Below, piece after piece: positions 1-7,599 of a stretch of 32,872 bases of DNA (position 1 is its first letter; every line of letters begins with the position of its first letter). This DNA is from Acidimicrobiaceae bacterium (GTDB taxonomy: Bacteria; Actinomycetota; Acidimicrobiia; Acidimicrobiales; RAAP-2). The stretch spans positions 1 through 32,872 of the forward strand of contig PLSY01000270.1 of the NCBI GenBank assembly GCA_003164275.1. Direction: 5' to 3'. Under the pieces are notes generated by a model, which saw nothing but the letters and a program-made list of their open reading frames with translations, ran no database searches and had not been told where the DNA came from. A program made the position numbers and the translations under genes.

Positions 1-2
1 TG

Positions 3-221
3 ACGCTCGAGCCCTGCGTCATGTGCGCCGGCGCACTCCTGAACGCCCGGGTGCGCCGCGTGGTCATCGGCGCCCTCGACGAGAAGGCCGGAGCCGTGGG
101 GTCTCGCTACAACGTTCTGAGCGACCCGCGACTGCTGCACGAGGCCCAGGTGGTCTACGACGTCCTGGCCGAGGAATCGGCTGCGCTACTCGGCGACTTC
201 TTCTCGACGCGCCGTTCGTAG
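3..221 (+). CDS. tadA: tRNA-specific adenosine deaminase, C-terminal part (truncated by window edge)
   Basis: This is the 3' end of a TadA-type zinc deaminase, which converts the wobble adenosine of tRNA-Arg(ACG) to inosine. The reading frame is open from base 3 and starts with T-L-E-P-C-V-M-C-A. That is the PCxxC zinc-binding motif of the cytidine/deoxycytidylate deaminase fold, and the following 'GAxxNARVRRVVIGALDEKAGA' stretch is typical of TadA. The C-terminus (RYNVLSDPRLLH then a short helix) matches the usual TadA end. The HAE catalytic motif lies upstream, outside the window. The first ATG inside the fragment (21) lies within the zinc motif and is not the true start. The gene converges on the ABC permease gene with a 64-bp gap. 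Confidence 0.9.
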   Translation, partial: TLEPCVMCAGALLNARVRRVVIGALDEKAGAVGSRYNVLSDPRLLHEAQVVYDVLAEESAALLGDFFSTRRS

Positions 222-285
222 GAAGTCACCACGTGGGGCGAGGGACGTGCCTCGGCGTAGTCGTCGCGGTGAGTCGCGAACGCTC

Positions 286-1107
286 CTACGAGTCGCGCCG
301 GATCATCAAGAGACACCCGCCCGAGAGCAGCACCAGTGCGTAGACCGCCAGGATGATGAGACCCACCAGGGGACTGAAGACGGGCGTGCCCTGCAGCCTC
401 GGAGGAGGACCGATCGAGAAGACGGTCGCACCGATGTTGAGCGGCAGGTAACGGCTGACCGCGTTGACGATGAACGTCGGCATCGCGGAGATGATGAGCG
501 TGAGGATGAGCAACGCCCCGGCGAACGTGGCGATCGAACCCGCGGAGTTGCGCAGGATCGACGCGATCCCCAGGCCGATGAGGCCGAGCAGCGCGATGTA
601 GATGCCGCTCTCCACCAGCACCCGAACGACGCCCGGATCACCGATCGAGACCTGGGAGGGTGATCCGGAAAGCATCGAGCTGCCGATGAAGAACGCGACG
701 AACGCGAGGATCTCGCCCACGACCAGACCCACGCCGCCCATGACGATGGCCTTCGCACCGACGACGACGGGCCGACGGGGCATGGCCGACAACGTCGAAC
801 GTATCTGGCCGGTACCGTACTCGGCACTGAGAAACAACACGCCAAGCACGCCGATGGCGAACTGACTGAGGTTAAAACCCACCAGGATCCTGCGAATGGG
901 GTCGGTGGTGAAGCCCGGTTGCGTGCGCAACGCGTGCGTCGAGAGCACGCCGAGTCCGATCGTCGCCACGACGAGCGCGAAGAGGCTCCAGGGTGTCGAG
1001 CGCACCGACCAGAATTTCGTCCACTCCGCCCGCACCGCGTGACGCAGACCGGCGCGTCCAGAGGGCGCGTCCACGCTGAAGACAGCCTCCGTCGGGGGAG
1101 TCGTCAC
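286..1107 (-). CDS. ABC-2 type transporter permease
   Basis: This is a 273-aa integral membrane protein with a cytoplasmic N-terminus (about residues 1-40, including the common RAEWTKFWSVRSTPW motif of ABC-2 permeases) and about six hydrophobic segments spread over residues 40-270. The region around 'SAEYGTGQIRSTLSAMPRR' is a conserved cytoplasmic loop in actinobacterial ABC-2 exporters. The start codon overlaps the stop of the upstream ATPase gene (ATGA at 1104-1107), so the two are translationally coupled and form one exporter. The substrate cannot be read from sequence; families of this type export drugs, lipids or peptides. No substrate-binding protein gene is nearby, which fits an exporter. 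Confidence 0.85.
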   Translation of the reverse strand: MTTPPTEAVFSVDAPSGRAGLRHAVRAEWTKFWSVRSTPWSLFALVVATIGLGVLSTHALRTQPGFTTDPIRRILVGFNLSQFAIGVLGVLFLSAEYGTGQIRSTLSAMPRRPVVVGAKAIVMGGVGLVVGEILAFVAFFIGSSMLSGSPSQVSIGDPGVVRVLVESGIYIALLGLIGLGIASILRNSAGSIATFAGALLILTLIISAMPTFIVNAVSRYLPLNIGATVFSIGPPPRLQGTPVFSPLVGLIILAVYALVLLSGGCLLMIRRDS

Positions 1108-2054
1108 TTCGCACCTCGGTACTCGACGGCGTCGCTGGTCATCTCCATGAAGGCGTCCTCCAGGGAAGCCTGCGCGGTCAACTCATAGACGGCGATTCTC
1201 TTGGAGAGCGCGAGGTCCCCGATGGCCTTGGCGTCCATGCCCGTGATGATCAACGTGCCGTCGTTGTTGGCGCTTGTCGCTCCGCCGGAACTCTCGACGG
1301 CCGTGATGAACGGCTCCGGCGACGCGACTCGCACGCGAAACGACTGGGTGGAACTGCGAGCCACGAAGTCCGCCACCGCCATCTCGGCGATCAGTCGGCC
1401 CTTGCCGATGACCACCAGCTGGTCGGCCGTCAGGGCCATCTCCGCCATCAGGTGACTCGAGATGAAGACGGTGCGGCCTTCGCTCGCGAGTGACTTGCAC
1501 AGCGTTCGCATCCATCGGATGCCCTCGGGGTCGAGACCGTTTACCGGCTCGTCCAAGAGGACGACCGCGGGATCGCCCAGCAACGCGGCGGCGATCCCCA
1601 GGCGCTGGCCCATACCGAGGGAGAACTTGCCGACCCGCTTGTTCGCCACGTCAGTGAGGCCGACCAAGTCGAGCACCTCGTCGACACGACCCTTCCTGAT
1701 GGCGTTGTACTGGGCGAGTGACCACAGGTGCAAGCGCGCGGAGCGGCCCGGGTGAATGGCATTGGCTTCGAGCAGTCCGCCCACCTCACGCAGCGGCCAG
1801 CGCAGATCGCGGTAGTTCTTGCCATCGATGGTGACCGAGCCCGCGTTGGGACGATCGAGCCCCATGATCATGGCCATGGTCGTTGACTTGCCCGAGCCGT
1901 TGGGCCCGAGGAATCCGGTCACCCGGCCCGAGACCACCTCGAAACTCAGGTCGTCGACAGCTCGGACTGGGCCGAACCGTTTGGACAGACCGTGGACTTC
2001 AATGGCCGAAGGCATATCAGACGGTAGCCCGGCCGATCCGACGACTTGAGTCAT
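1104..2054 (-). CDS. ABC transporter ATP-binding protein (exporter type)
   Basis: This 316-aa ATPase powers the permease encoded downstream. Visible motifs are Walker A GPNGSGKST (about 50-58), the signature SLGMGQR (about 144-150), Walker B VVLLDEP (about 163-169) and the H-loop histidine in ISSH (about 200). A C-terminal domain of about 90 residues follows, as is common in the DrrA/CcmA-like subfamily. Two starts are possible: ATG at 2054, and ATG at 2015, which gives MPSAIEVHGLSKRFG, the commoner N-terminus in this family. The second start has a TACCGT hexamer 5 nt before it and could be leaderless. Neither start has a convincing Shine-Dalgarno sequence. The gene lies 35 bp downstream of a TetR gene on the same strand, so that regulator may control it. 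Confidence 0.9.
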   Translation of the reverse strand: MTQVVGSAGLPSDMPSAIEVHGLSKRFGPVRAVDDLSFEVVSGRVTGFLGPNGSGKSTTMAMIMGLDRPNAGSVTIDGKNYRDLRWPLREVGGLLEANAIHPGRSARLHLWSLAQYNAIRKGRVDEVLDLVGLTDVANKRVGKFSLGMGQRLGIAAALLGDPAVVLLDEPVNGLDPEGIRWMRTLCKSLASEGRTVFISSHLMAEMALTADQLVVIGKGRLIAEMAVADFVARSSTQSFRVRVASPEPFITAVESSGGATSANNDGTLIITGMDAKAIGDLALSKRIAVYELTAQASLEDAFMEMTSDAVEYRGAK

Positions 2055-2089
2055 TCCGTCCGGATCCGGTGCCGAGAGGCCGCGTGGCG

Positions 2090-2692
2090 TCAGACCTCGG
2101 CGTAAATGTCACTCGGGAGCAGCAACCCGATGGCGACGACCAGCTCGTCGTGCACTCTGACCATGCTGGACCACCCATTCACCCAACCGGCCAGGGCCGA
2201 GTACCAGACATGGCCGAGAATGCGGGCCCGATCGCTCAGGTTCGGCGGGTGAGGCTCTCCGATGGCTCGGGTGATGATCCCCTCCATCAGGATCGTCACC
2301 TGTTGCTGGCATTCGATGGCCGCAGGATCCGGAGAGGCGAGTGCCGTGAACACCGCACCCACCAACTGGGGTTGGCGGCCCATCGCCCGCAGAGCCCGGT
2401 CGAGGGCCTCGATGACCCGGTCTGCCGCCGTTGTGCCTTGGGCCGGTCTCTGGCTGAGCCGTCCGTCCAGCTGCTCGACCCAGTAGACGAGGGCTGCAGC
2501 GAGGAGGTGGTCCTTGCTGTTGAAGTAGCGGTAGACGGTCCCCATGGCCACGTCGGCCCTGGCAGCCACGTCGCGCATCTGCACCGCTTCGTAGCCTCCG
2601 CCGAGCCCGAGGGACATGGCGGCATCGACCACCCGCTGTCGACGCGCCTGCTGAGCCCGAGTCATAGCACGGGGCCCCGGACCGTTCACCAT
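2090..2692 (-). CDS. TetR-family regulator, KstR-like
   Basis: This is a 200-aa one-component transcriptional repressor. The N-terminal helix-turn-helix contains GGYEAVQMRDVAARADVAMG and then TVYRYFNSKDHLL, which closely resembles the DNA-binding region of mycobacterial KstR (GGYEAVQMRAVADRADVAVG, TLYRYFPSKVHLL as recalled). KstR controls cholesterol catabolism and senses 3-oxo-cholestenoyl-CoA. The open frame extends upstream to 2956, but that extension overlaps the divergent gene and is unlike TetR proteins; I chose ATG 2692 (alternative ATG 2665). The C-terminal ligand domain is less like KstR, so the effector is uncertain. No copy of the published KstR-type operator (TnnAACnnGTTnnA) was seen in the 143-bp divergent intergenic region. 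Confidence 0.82.
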   Translation of the reverse strand: MVNGPGPRAMTRAQQARRQRVVDAAMSLGLGGGYEAVQMRDVAARADVAMGTVYRYFNSKDHLLAAALVYWVEQLDGRLSQRPAQGTTAADRVIEALDRALRAMGRQPQLVGAVFTALASPDPAAIECQQQVTILMEGIITRAIGEPHPPNLSDRARILGHVWYSALAGWVNGWSSMVRVHDELVVAIGLLLPSDIYAEV

Positions 2693-2820
2693 GGCCACGA
2701 ACCTTACTCGGCACCATTCCGAGCTCCCCGTCCTCCACGACCTGGCCAACGAAACCTGAGCCAAGGGGTTCTGTCCCAGGTCGGAGGAGTTGCCCGTACC
2801 GTTCCAACCGACAGGCGTAA

Positions 2821-2833
2821 CTACCATGGGTAG
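2821..2833. promoter_or_regulatory. 13-bp palindrome at the start of the second TetR gene (putative operator)
   Basis: CTACC-ATG-GGTAG is a perfect inverted repeat ending 2 bp before the ATG at 2836. It contains a TACCAT hexamer (TAnnnT, a -10-like element at 2822-2827) and there is no Shine-Dalgarno sequence, so transcription probably starts at or close to the start codon. A repressor bound here would block its own promoter. Autoregulation is inference from position. Confidence 0.4.
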
Positions 2834-2835
2834 CC

Positions 2836-3630
2836 ATGAGCGTCGCCGAGGAGCCCGAGCTGATCGCCACCACCGATGGGCGGGTCCCAGGGCGACGCGG
2901 CCGTGCCACTCGTCAGCGGCTGTTGGAGAGCACTGCCGAGCTGCTGGTCGCCACACCTTGGCGATCCATCAAGGTCATCGACATCGCTCGGGAGGCCGGC
3001 ACTTCGCCCGCCACCTTTTACCAGTACTTCGAGAACGTCGAGGCGGCCATCACCGTGCTGGCCGAGGAGCTGGTGGAAGGTGCTGGCCTCCTTGCCGGCC
3101 TGGTTGACGGTGACTGGTCAGAGCAAGCCAGCTGGTCGACGGCTGTCGCCGTGGTCGAGGGCTTCATGGACTACTGGGAAGGGAACCGAGCGGTGTTCCG
3201 GGTGGTCGAGCTCACCACCGTGGAAGGGGACCTTCGATTTCAAGGGCTTCGGGTCCGGGCCCTCAACGCCGTGACGGTCACCTTGGCCCAGGTGATCGCC
3301 AATCATGGCGGCGAGTCCGGTTCGCCGGCCGGCTCCGACCCGATGGCGACGGCTGGCACGCTGATCGCCATGCTCGCCCAGGTGGCAGGCCATCGTTACG
3401 GCTTCGAGTTCTGGGGCATCCGCACCGCTTCGTTGGTGGACAGCCAGGCGCGCCTCCTTCACTGGTCGGTGACCGGTCGGCCCGCTCCGGACGGGGCCAT
3501 GGTCGAAGGAGCGGAACCACAGCTGCCCAGAACCGGCCCCATGGTCGGCGGGGGAGCTGCGGCCGCCCGCACAGCCCAAGCGAAAGCGGCCTCGGCCAAG
3601 GCCAAGGCCAAGCTGCCGAGCACGACCTAG
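2836..3630 (+). CDS. TetR-family transcriptional regulator
   Basis: This is a 264-aa regulator, longer than usual for TetR. The N-terminal HTH is clear: RGRATRQRLLESTAELL, then DIAREAGTSPATFYQYFENVEAAI (residues about 21-72). The central region is all-helical and probably ligand-binding. The last ~30 residues are an Ala/Lys-rich tail (AKAASAKAKAK) that may give nonspecific DNA contacts or be disordered. The ATG start is fixed by the palindrome and -10-like element directly upstream. The gene is divergent from the KstR-like gene, with 143 bp between starts. Its targets are unknown. Confidence 0.88.
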   Translation: MSVAEEPELIATTDGRVPGRRGRATRQRLLESTAELLVATPWRSIKVIDIAREAGTSPATFYQYFENVEAAITVLAEELVEGAGLLAGLVDGDWSEQASWSTAVAVVEGFMDYWEGNRAVFRVVELTTVEGDLRFQGLRVRALNAVTVTLAQVIANHGGESGSPAGSDPMATAGTLIAMLAQVAGHRYGFEFWGIRTASLVDSQARLLHWSVTGRPAPDGAMVEGAEPQLPRTGPMVGGGAAAARTAQAKAASAKAKAKLPSTT

Positions 3631-3660
3631 TTTCGGTCGGCCCTCGGCTGATCGACGAGG
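3623..3660 (+). terminator. Two tandem short hairpins after the TetR gene
   Basis: CGACC (3623-3627) pairs with GGTCG (3635-3639), overlapping the stop codon. CCTCG (3642-3646) pairs with CGAGG (3656-3660). There is no U-tract, so intrinsic termination is uncertain; in high-GC actinobacteria hairpins of this kind can still terminate. The rest of the gap to 3817 shows a small palindrome TTTCG-A-CGAAA (3739-3749), a possible -35 TTGCCG (3754-3759), and nothing recognised as a riboswitch. Confidence 0.3.
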
Positions 3661-3817
3661 TGAGCGGCGGCGACATGCGGGCGTCCGCTTTGGCGAAAAC
3701 TCCCAGCTCAAAAGGGTGTTATGACCCGCGCTCGTCATTTTCGACGAAAGGTTTTGCCGATTCCGGCCGATAGCAGTAGCTGAGGGGCGCCATCGAGATC
3801 GGTAAGGGGTTCACCAG

Positions 3818-5500
3818 TTGACGCGCAAACAGCCGTTTGGAGTCGAGGGGTCATGCCTGCGAGACTGGGCCGGGCAGCCAGAGGGGCACAACGAATTGCA
3901 CGACGATCGAACCACGGTCGGCACCCGTCGATTTCTTCGGCGAGGCACGCTGACACTGGGTCCAAGAAACGACAAGGACGGGTCCCCTGGAGTGGGTCAC
4001 CATGGCTTGGCGCGCGCCGTCGGGGCGGCTCTTGCCGTCATCACCGTGATCGCCATGACCACAGCCGGCCTCACCGCCGCCCTGCAGATCGGCACGACCA
4101 GCCCTTCGGGGGCTGAAGTCTCGACCACGGTGGCCGATGTCCAGTCCCTCTATTCGGCGGACCTGGTGGCACGGATCAATGCCGAGCGAGCGGCCCGGAC
4201 CGACAGCTCGGTCCCCATTCCTCAGCTCAGCGTCGATCCGTCCCTCGAGGCCTACGCCCAGGTGTGGTCGGCCCATCTGGCCGCTATCCACACGATTGCC
4301 GACCCGGCTGTCGGGACCTGTAGTGGTCCAGCCGGCGCCCAGGTCTGCATGTTTGCCGCCAACTCCGGTGACACGGGCAACGGCTACTGGCCGGGCGACG
4401 GATCCGACGGAATGAACGCTGAGTACATGGCCTCCGCCGGCCACCGACAGAACGAGCTGTCAGCGGCCTACAGCGACGTCGGGGTCGGGGTCACCTGCAG
4501 TGGGGGCCAGGCCTGGACCGTCGAGGTCTTCGGTTACTCGGCCAGCGACATTCCTTCGGCCACCGCCCGCCAGGCCAGTCAGAACGCGCAGCAGGGCTCA
4601 CCCGTTCCGTCGAGTCCCACCGTGGCCGGCTCCCCGACCGGCAAGCCGGTCTACTGCCCTGGACAGACCATTGCCTCGAACGGCACGACGACGGCCACCG
4701 GTGGCCAGTACGCCTATCCCTTCGCCGTCACCTCGGTCCCGGGTGAGCCCGACGGGCTCACCTCGCCCGAGGCTGTTGGCATGGCCGCTACCTCGGATGC
4801 CAACGGATACTGGGTCGCCCGATCCGATGGCACGGTCACGACCCATGGCGACGCGGTGAACTACGGCTCGATGGCCGCGGCCACGCTGAACGCACCGATC
4901 ACCCACATCGTGGCCACGCCTGACGGAAAGGGCTATTGGCTCGTGGCTGCCGACGGCGGCATCTTCTCCTTCGGCGACGCCTCGTTCTACGGGTCAATGG
5001 GCGCCAGGCCGCTCAATGCTCCGGTCGTCGGCATGGCCCCCACCGCATCGGGCCATGGCTACTGGCTGGTGGCCTCGGACGGTGGGATCTTCGCCTTCGG
5101 TGATGCCGTGTACCAAGGGTCCATGGGTGGGCGAAGCCTGAACGCCCCGGTCGTCGGCATGGCCGCCGACACGGCGACCGGTGGCTACTGGCTGGTCGGC
5201 ACCGACGGCGGCATCTTCTCGTACGATGCGCCGTTCTACGGCTCGACCGGCAACCTCCATCTCAATCGCCCGGTGAACGCCATGATGGCGAGCAGCGACG
5301 GCCGCGGCTACTCGTTCGTGGCCTCCGACGGCGGTGTCTTCACCTACGGCGATGCCCCCTTCAAGGGCAGTACCGGGAGCACGCAGTTGAACGCCCCGGT
5401 GGTGGGCATGGCCGGCGACAACGCCACGGGCGGCTACTGGCTGGTCAGCGCCGACGGCGGGATCTTCTCCTTCGGCGCACCATTCTTCGGGGCGGGCTGA
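3818..5500 (+). CDS. Secreted or membrane-anchored CAP (SCP/PR-1) domain protein with six GYWLV repeats
   Basis: This 560-aa protein has a cytoplasmic-type N-terminus of about 63 residues and one hydrophobic segment (about 64-90, LARAVGAALAVITVIAMTTAG), either an anchor or an uncleaved signal. A CAP domain follows (about 105-242), recognisable from ADLVARINAERAAR at its start and from SAGHRQNELSAAYSDVGVGV and the W-T-V-E-V-F-G end motif. After a Ser/Pro linker come six ~42-residue repeats (about 310-560) of the form GYWLVASDGGIFAFGDAxFYGSMGxxxLNAPVVGMA; the last is shortened. The count suggests a closed propeller, but the fold is inference. The start is TTG at 3818 with an AAGGGG Shine-Dalgarno 8 nt upstream; GTG 3992 is an alternative that shortens the N-terminus. 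Codon use matches the neighbours. The function is probably cell-envelope related. Confidence 0.8.
   Translation: MTRKQPFGVEGSCLRDWAGQPEGHNELHDDRTTVGTRRFLRRGTLTLGPRNDKDGSPGVGHHGLARAVGAALAVITVIAMTTAGLTAALQIGTTSPSGAEVSTTVADVQSLYSADLVARINAERAARTDSSVPIPQLSVDPSLEAYAQVWSAHLAAIHTIADPAVGTCSGPAGAQVCMFAANSGDTGNGYWPGDGSDGMNAEYMASAGHRQNELSAAYSDVGVGVTCSGGQAWTVEVFGYSASDIPSATARQASQNAQQGSPVPSSPTVAGSPTGKPVYCPGQTIASNGTTTATGGQYAYPFAVTSVPGEPDGLTSPEAVGMAATSDANGYWVARSDGTVTTHGDAVNYGSMAAATLNAPITHIVATPDGKGYWLVAADGGIFSFGDASFYGSMGARPLNAPVVGMAPTASGHGYWLVASDGGIFAFGDAVYQGSMGGRSLNAPVVGMAADTATGGYWLVGTDGGIFSYDAPFYGSTGNLHLNRPVNAMMASSDGRGYSFVASDGGVFTYGDAPFKGSTGSTQLNAPVVGMAGDNATGGYWLVSADGGIFSFGAPFFGAG
4770..5497 (+). repeat. Tandem ~126-bp coding repeats (GYWLV family)
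   Basis: Six coding units with a 42-codon period (for example from 4936, 5062 and 5188) carry near-identical blocks such as ggctactggctggtggcc. They are homologous to the repeats at 12760-13440 in the CHAP protein gene. Confidence 0.8.
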
Positions 5501-5537
5501 GCGGGAACGGATCGGCTCATGGCCGGCGGCCGCTCGT

Positions 5538-5552
5538 CCGGGTGGCACCCGG
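5538..5552. terminator. Short GC hairpin between convergent genes
   Basis: CCGGGT-GGC-ACCCGG is a perfect 6-bp stem with a 3-nt loop. It lies 38 bp after the CAP gene stop and 105 bp from the end of the convergent deacylase gene. There is no T-tract. The rest of the 156-bp gap (5501-5656) shows nothing recognisable. Confidence 0.3.
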
Positions 5553-5656
5553 GCTTCGCCAGCTCCGTGGTGCCGTGACCGTCGCAGCCGGCCAGAGCGG
5601 TGAGGGTCCGACGGACGACTGGTCCGCTGTCTCAGCGCTCGAAGTCCAGTTGTGGC

Positions 5657-7390
5657 TCAGGCTGACGTCAGCGTCGGGTCGACCGTCGCCGTATCCCGCC
5701 CGGACTTCAACAGGGCACCGGGAAGGTGCCCGGTGGGCTTGCCGTCGACGATGGTCTCCACCCCGTTGACGAGGACCCGGACGACTCCGATGGCGTCGGC
5801 TACCAGCCGGGGGCTGCCTCCGGGGAGGTCGTTCACGAGGGTGGCGGGCTCGGAGCCAACCGTCTCGGGGTCGAAGATGAACAGGTCGGCGAAGTGCCCC
5901 TCGGCGACGTGTCCCCGCCCGGTGAGTCCGAACAGCGTTGCAGGTGCCTCAGTCATCAGTTGGATGGCCCGCTCCATGGAGACGAGCTTGCGATTGCGCA
6001 GGCAGTCCCCGAGGAACGTGGTCGGATAGTTGGCGCCGCACATGCGATCGAGGTGTGCTCCGGCGTCCGACCCACCGATCATGGCCCGGGGGTTGTTCCA
6101 AACGGCCACCCGAGCGGCCCACGATGCGTCGTCGCCGTCGGAGGCCTTCGGCCACAGGACGGTTCTCAAGTCATCGGCGATCACCAGGTCGAGGAGGGCG
6201 TCGAAGGGGGCCTTGTGCTGCTCTTCGGCGATGGAGCCGACATCCCGCCATCTCAGGCCATCGTTGGAAAGGTCGAAGGTGTCCCCGATGATGTAGTTCG
6301 ACCAGTTGGACAGCCTCCGAAAGACCCCCGCGCCTTCGGACCGGGCCAGCTCGTCCAAGTGGGCTCGGACGGCTGGGTCTCGGAGCTTGTGGATGCGCTC
6401 TTCGATCGGCAGACCCATCACATCACCCCAGCCGGGGATGAGGAACAGGGCGCAGTGGTTGCGGAAGCTCATGTTCATAGGCACGAGGGTGGGCATGGTG
6501 AGAGCGACGACCTGGCCGCCGACCTCGGCCGCCCGGGCCGAGGCCTCGAGCTGTCGGGCCGTCTTGTCGGGGGTGCGCGAGTCGACGGTCAGCACGTTCC
6601 AGTTGAGGGGTCTGTGGGCGGTCGCGCTCATATCGGCCATGAGGGCGATTTCCTCGTCGCTGAAGGTGTCGAGGCATCCGTTCGTGATGTACTCGAGCGT
6701 GGTCCCCGGATGGTCGCGTACCACTTGGCAGAAGGCCAGCATCTCCCGGCGATCGGCGTTCCTCGAGGGGATCGGGTTTCCGTCGCCGTCTGAGTGGGTG
6801 CGGGACTGGGATGACGAGAACCCGAGACCGCCGGCGGCCAGCGAGTCGGCCAGCAGGTCGACCATGGCGGAGAGCTCGTCGTCGGTAGCAACCTCGCCGC
6901 CGCGCTCTGGCCCCATGACCCATCGGCGCAGCGCGCAGTGACCGACCAGGAAGCCGGCGTTGACGCCGAGCCTGCCGTCCAGGCGGTCGAGGTACTCGCC
7001 GAAGCTCGTCCAGTCCCAGGCGAGCCCGTCCTCCAGCGCCACGAGAGGCATCCCCTCGACCTTGGCCATCATCCGTCGGATGTAGTCGTGGTCCTCGGGC
7101 TTGATCGGGGCGAGGGTGAACCCGCAGTTTCCGCCGATCACCGTGGTGACACCGTGGAGGTTGGAAGGCGAGGCGCTCGGGTCCCAGAACAGCTGGGCAT
7201 CGTAGTGGGTATGGGGATCGATGATGCCTGGGGCGACCACGAGGCCACCAGCATCGAACTCGGTGGCACCGGGCTCGTCCACCCGGCCGACAGCGACGAT
7301 CCGCCCATCGAGGATCCCGACGTCGGCCCTCAGGCCAGGAGATCCGGTCCCGTCGACGACCAGGCCATTTCGAATCACGTAGTCGAGCAT
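5657..7390 (-). CDS. N-acyl-D-amino-acid deacylase family amidohydrolase
   Basis: This is a 577-aa metal-dependent hydrolase of the amidohydrolase 3 / D-aminoacylase type, with a TIM barrel flanked by a split beta-sandwich domain. Visible features are the N-terminal sandwich strand (VIRNGLVVDGTGSPGLRADVGILDGRI), the metal site H60-T-H62-Y-D, the GGNCGF motif (Cys about 89) that provides a bridging ligand in D-aminoacylases, and the C-terminal GGSDAGAHLDRM motif with the conserved catalytic Asp. The length is usual for the large subgroup common in actinobacteria. The exact substrate cannot be told; homologues act on N-acyl-D-amino acids or are uncharacterised. A GGAGG Shine-Dalgarno lies 9 nt before the ATG. 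The start is 82 bp from the palindrome at 7472-7486, shared with the divergent MscS gene. Confidence 0.85.
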   Translation of the reverse strand: MLDYVIRNGLVVDGTGSPGLRADVGILDGRIVAVGRVDEPGATEFDAGGLVVAPGIIDPHTHYDAQLFWDPSASPSNLHGVTTVIGGNCGFTLAPIKPEDHDYIRRMMAKVEGMPLVALEDGLAWDWTSFGEYLDRLDGRLGVNAGFLVGHCALRRWVMGPERGGEVATDDELSAMVDLLADSLAAGGLGFSSSQSRTHSDGDGNPIPSRNADRREMLAFCQVVRDHPGTTLEYITNGCLDTFSDEEIALMADMSATAHRPLNWNVLTVDSRTPDKTARQLEASARAAEVGGQVVALTMPTLVPMNMSFRNHCALFLIPGWGDVMGLPIEERIHKLRDPAVRAHLDELARSEGAGVFRRLSNWSNYIIGDTFDLSNDGLRWRDVGSIAEEQHKAPFDALLDLVIADDLRTVLWPKASDGDDASWAARVAVWNNPRAMIGGSDAGAHLDRMCGANYPTTFLGDCLRNRKLVSMERAIQLMTEAPATLFGLTGRGHVAEGHFADLFIFDPETVGSEPATLVNDLPGGSPRLVADAIGVVRVLVNGVETIVDGKPTGHLPGALLKSGRDTATVDPTLTSA

Positions 7391-7471
7391 GGCGTGGAAC
7401 CTCCGTGACAGGTGCGGGCTGACCCACGGTCAAATCGAGCGAACGCCTTCCCCCAATGCCGGAGCCAAGTT

Positions 7472-7486
7472 CTGACTGACCGTCAG
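7472..7486. promoter_or_regulatory. CTGAC-N5-GTCAG operator, site A
   Basis: CTGACTGACCGTCAG lies between the divergent deacylase (minus) and MscS (plus) genes. It is one of four sites of this pattern in the window. On the minus strand a TAAACT hexamer overlaps its edge, with TCGGCA 18 bp upstream, a plausible promoter for the deacylase that the site would cover. Confidence 0.55.
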
Positions 7487-7599
7487 TTTACGGCACCCGG
7501 CCGGACGCTGCCGATCGCCGGTCCCGGGGGCGTCGATGGTAGTTTCCGGGGATCCACACCTCTTGGCTCCAGGACCACCTCCTCCCCGTCGTCGTCCTC

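Noticed and set aside
1883..2833. Long plus-strand open frame (316 codons) across the ATPase and TetR genes
   Set aside because: It is antisense to two well-supported genes, Arg/Pro/Gly/His-rich, and has no domain; it is a GC-driven shadow.
2693..2835. Search for a KstR-type operator between the two TetR genes
   Set aside because: No TnnAACnnGTTnnA-like sequence is present, so KstR-type autoregulation is not supported.
3631..3817. Riboswitch (such as a c-di-AMP type that often precedes cell-wall hydrolase genes) before the CAP protein
   Set aside because: The conserved core of such riboswitches is not recognisable; only small hairpins are seen.
5662..5671. CTGACGTCAG palindrome
   Set aside because: It lacks the 5-bp spacer of the operator family and lies in the 3' end of the deacylase coding region.
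5726..6793. 355-codon plus-strand frame inside the deacylase gene
   Set aside because: Opposite strand of a gene with clear catalytic motifs; no family features.
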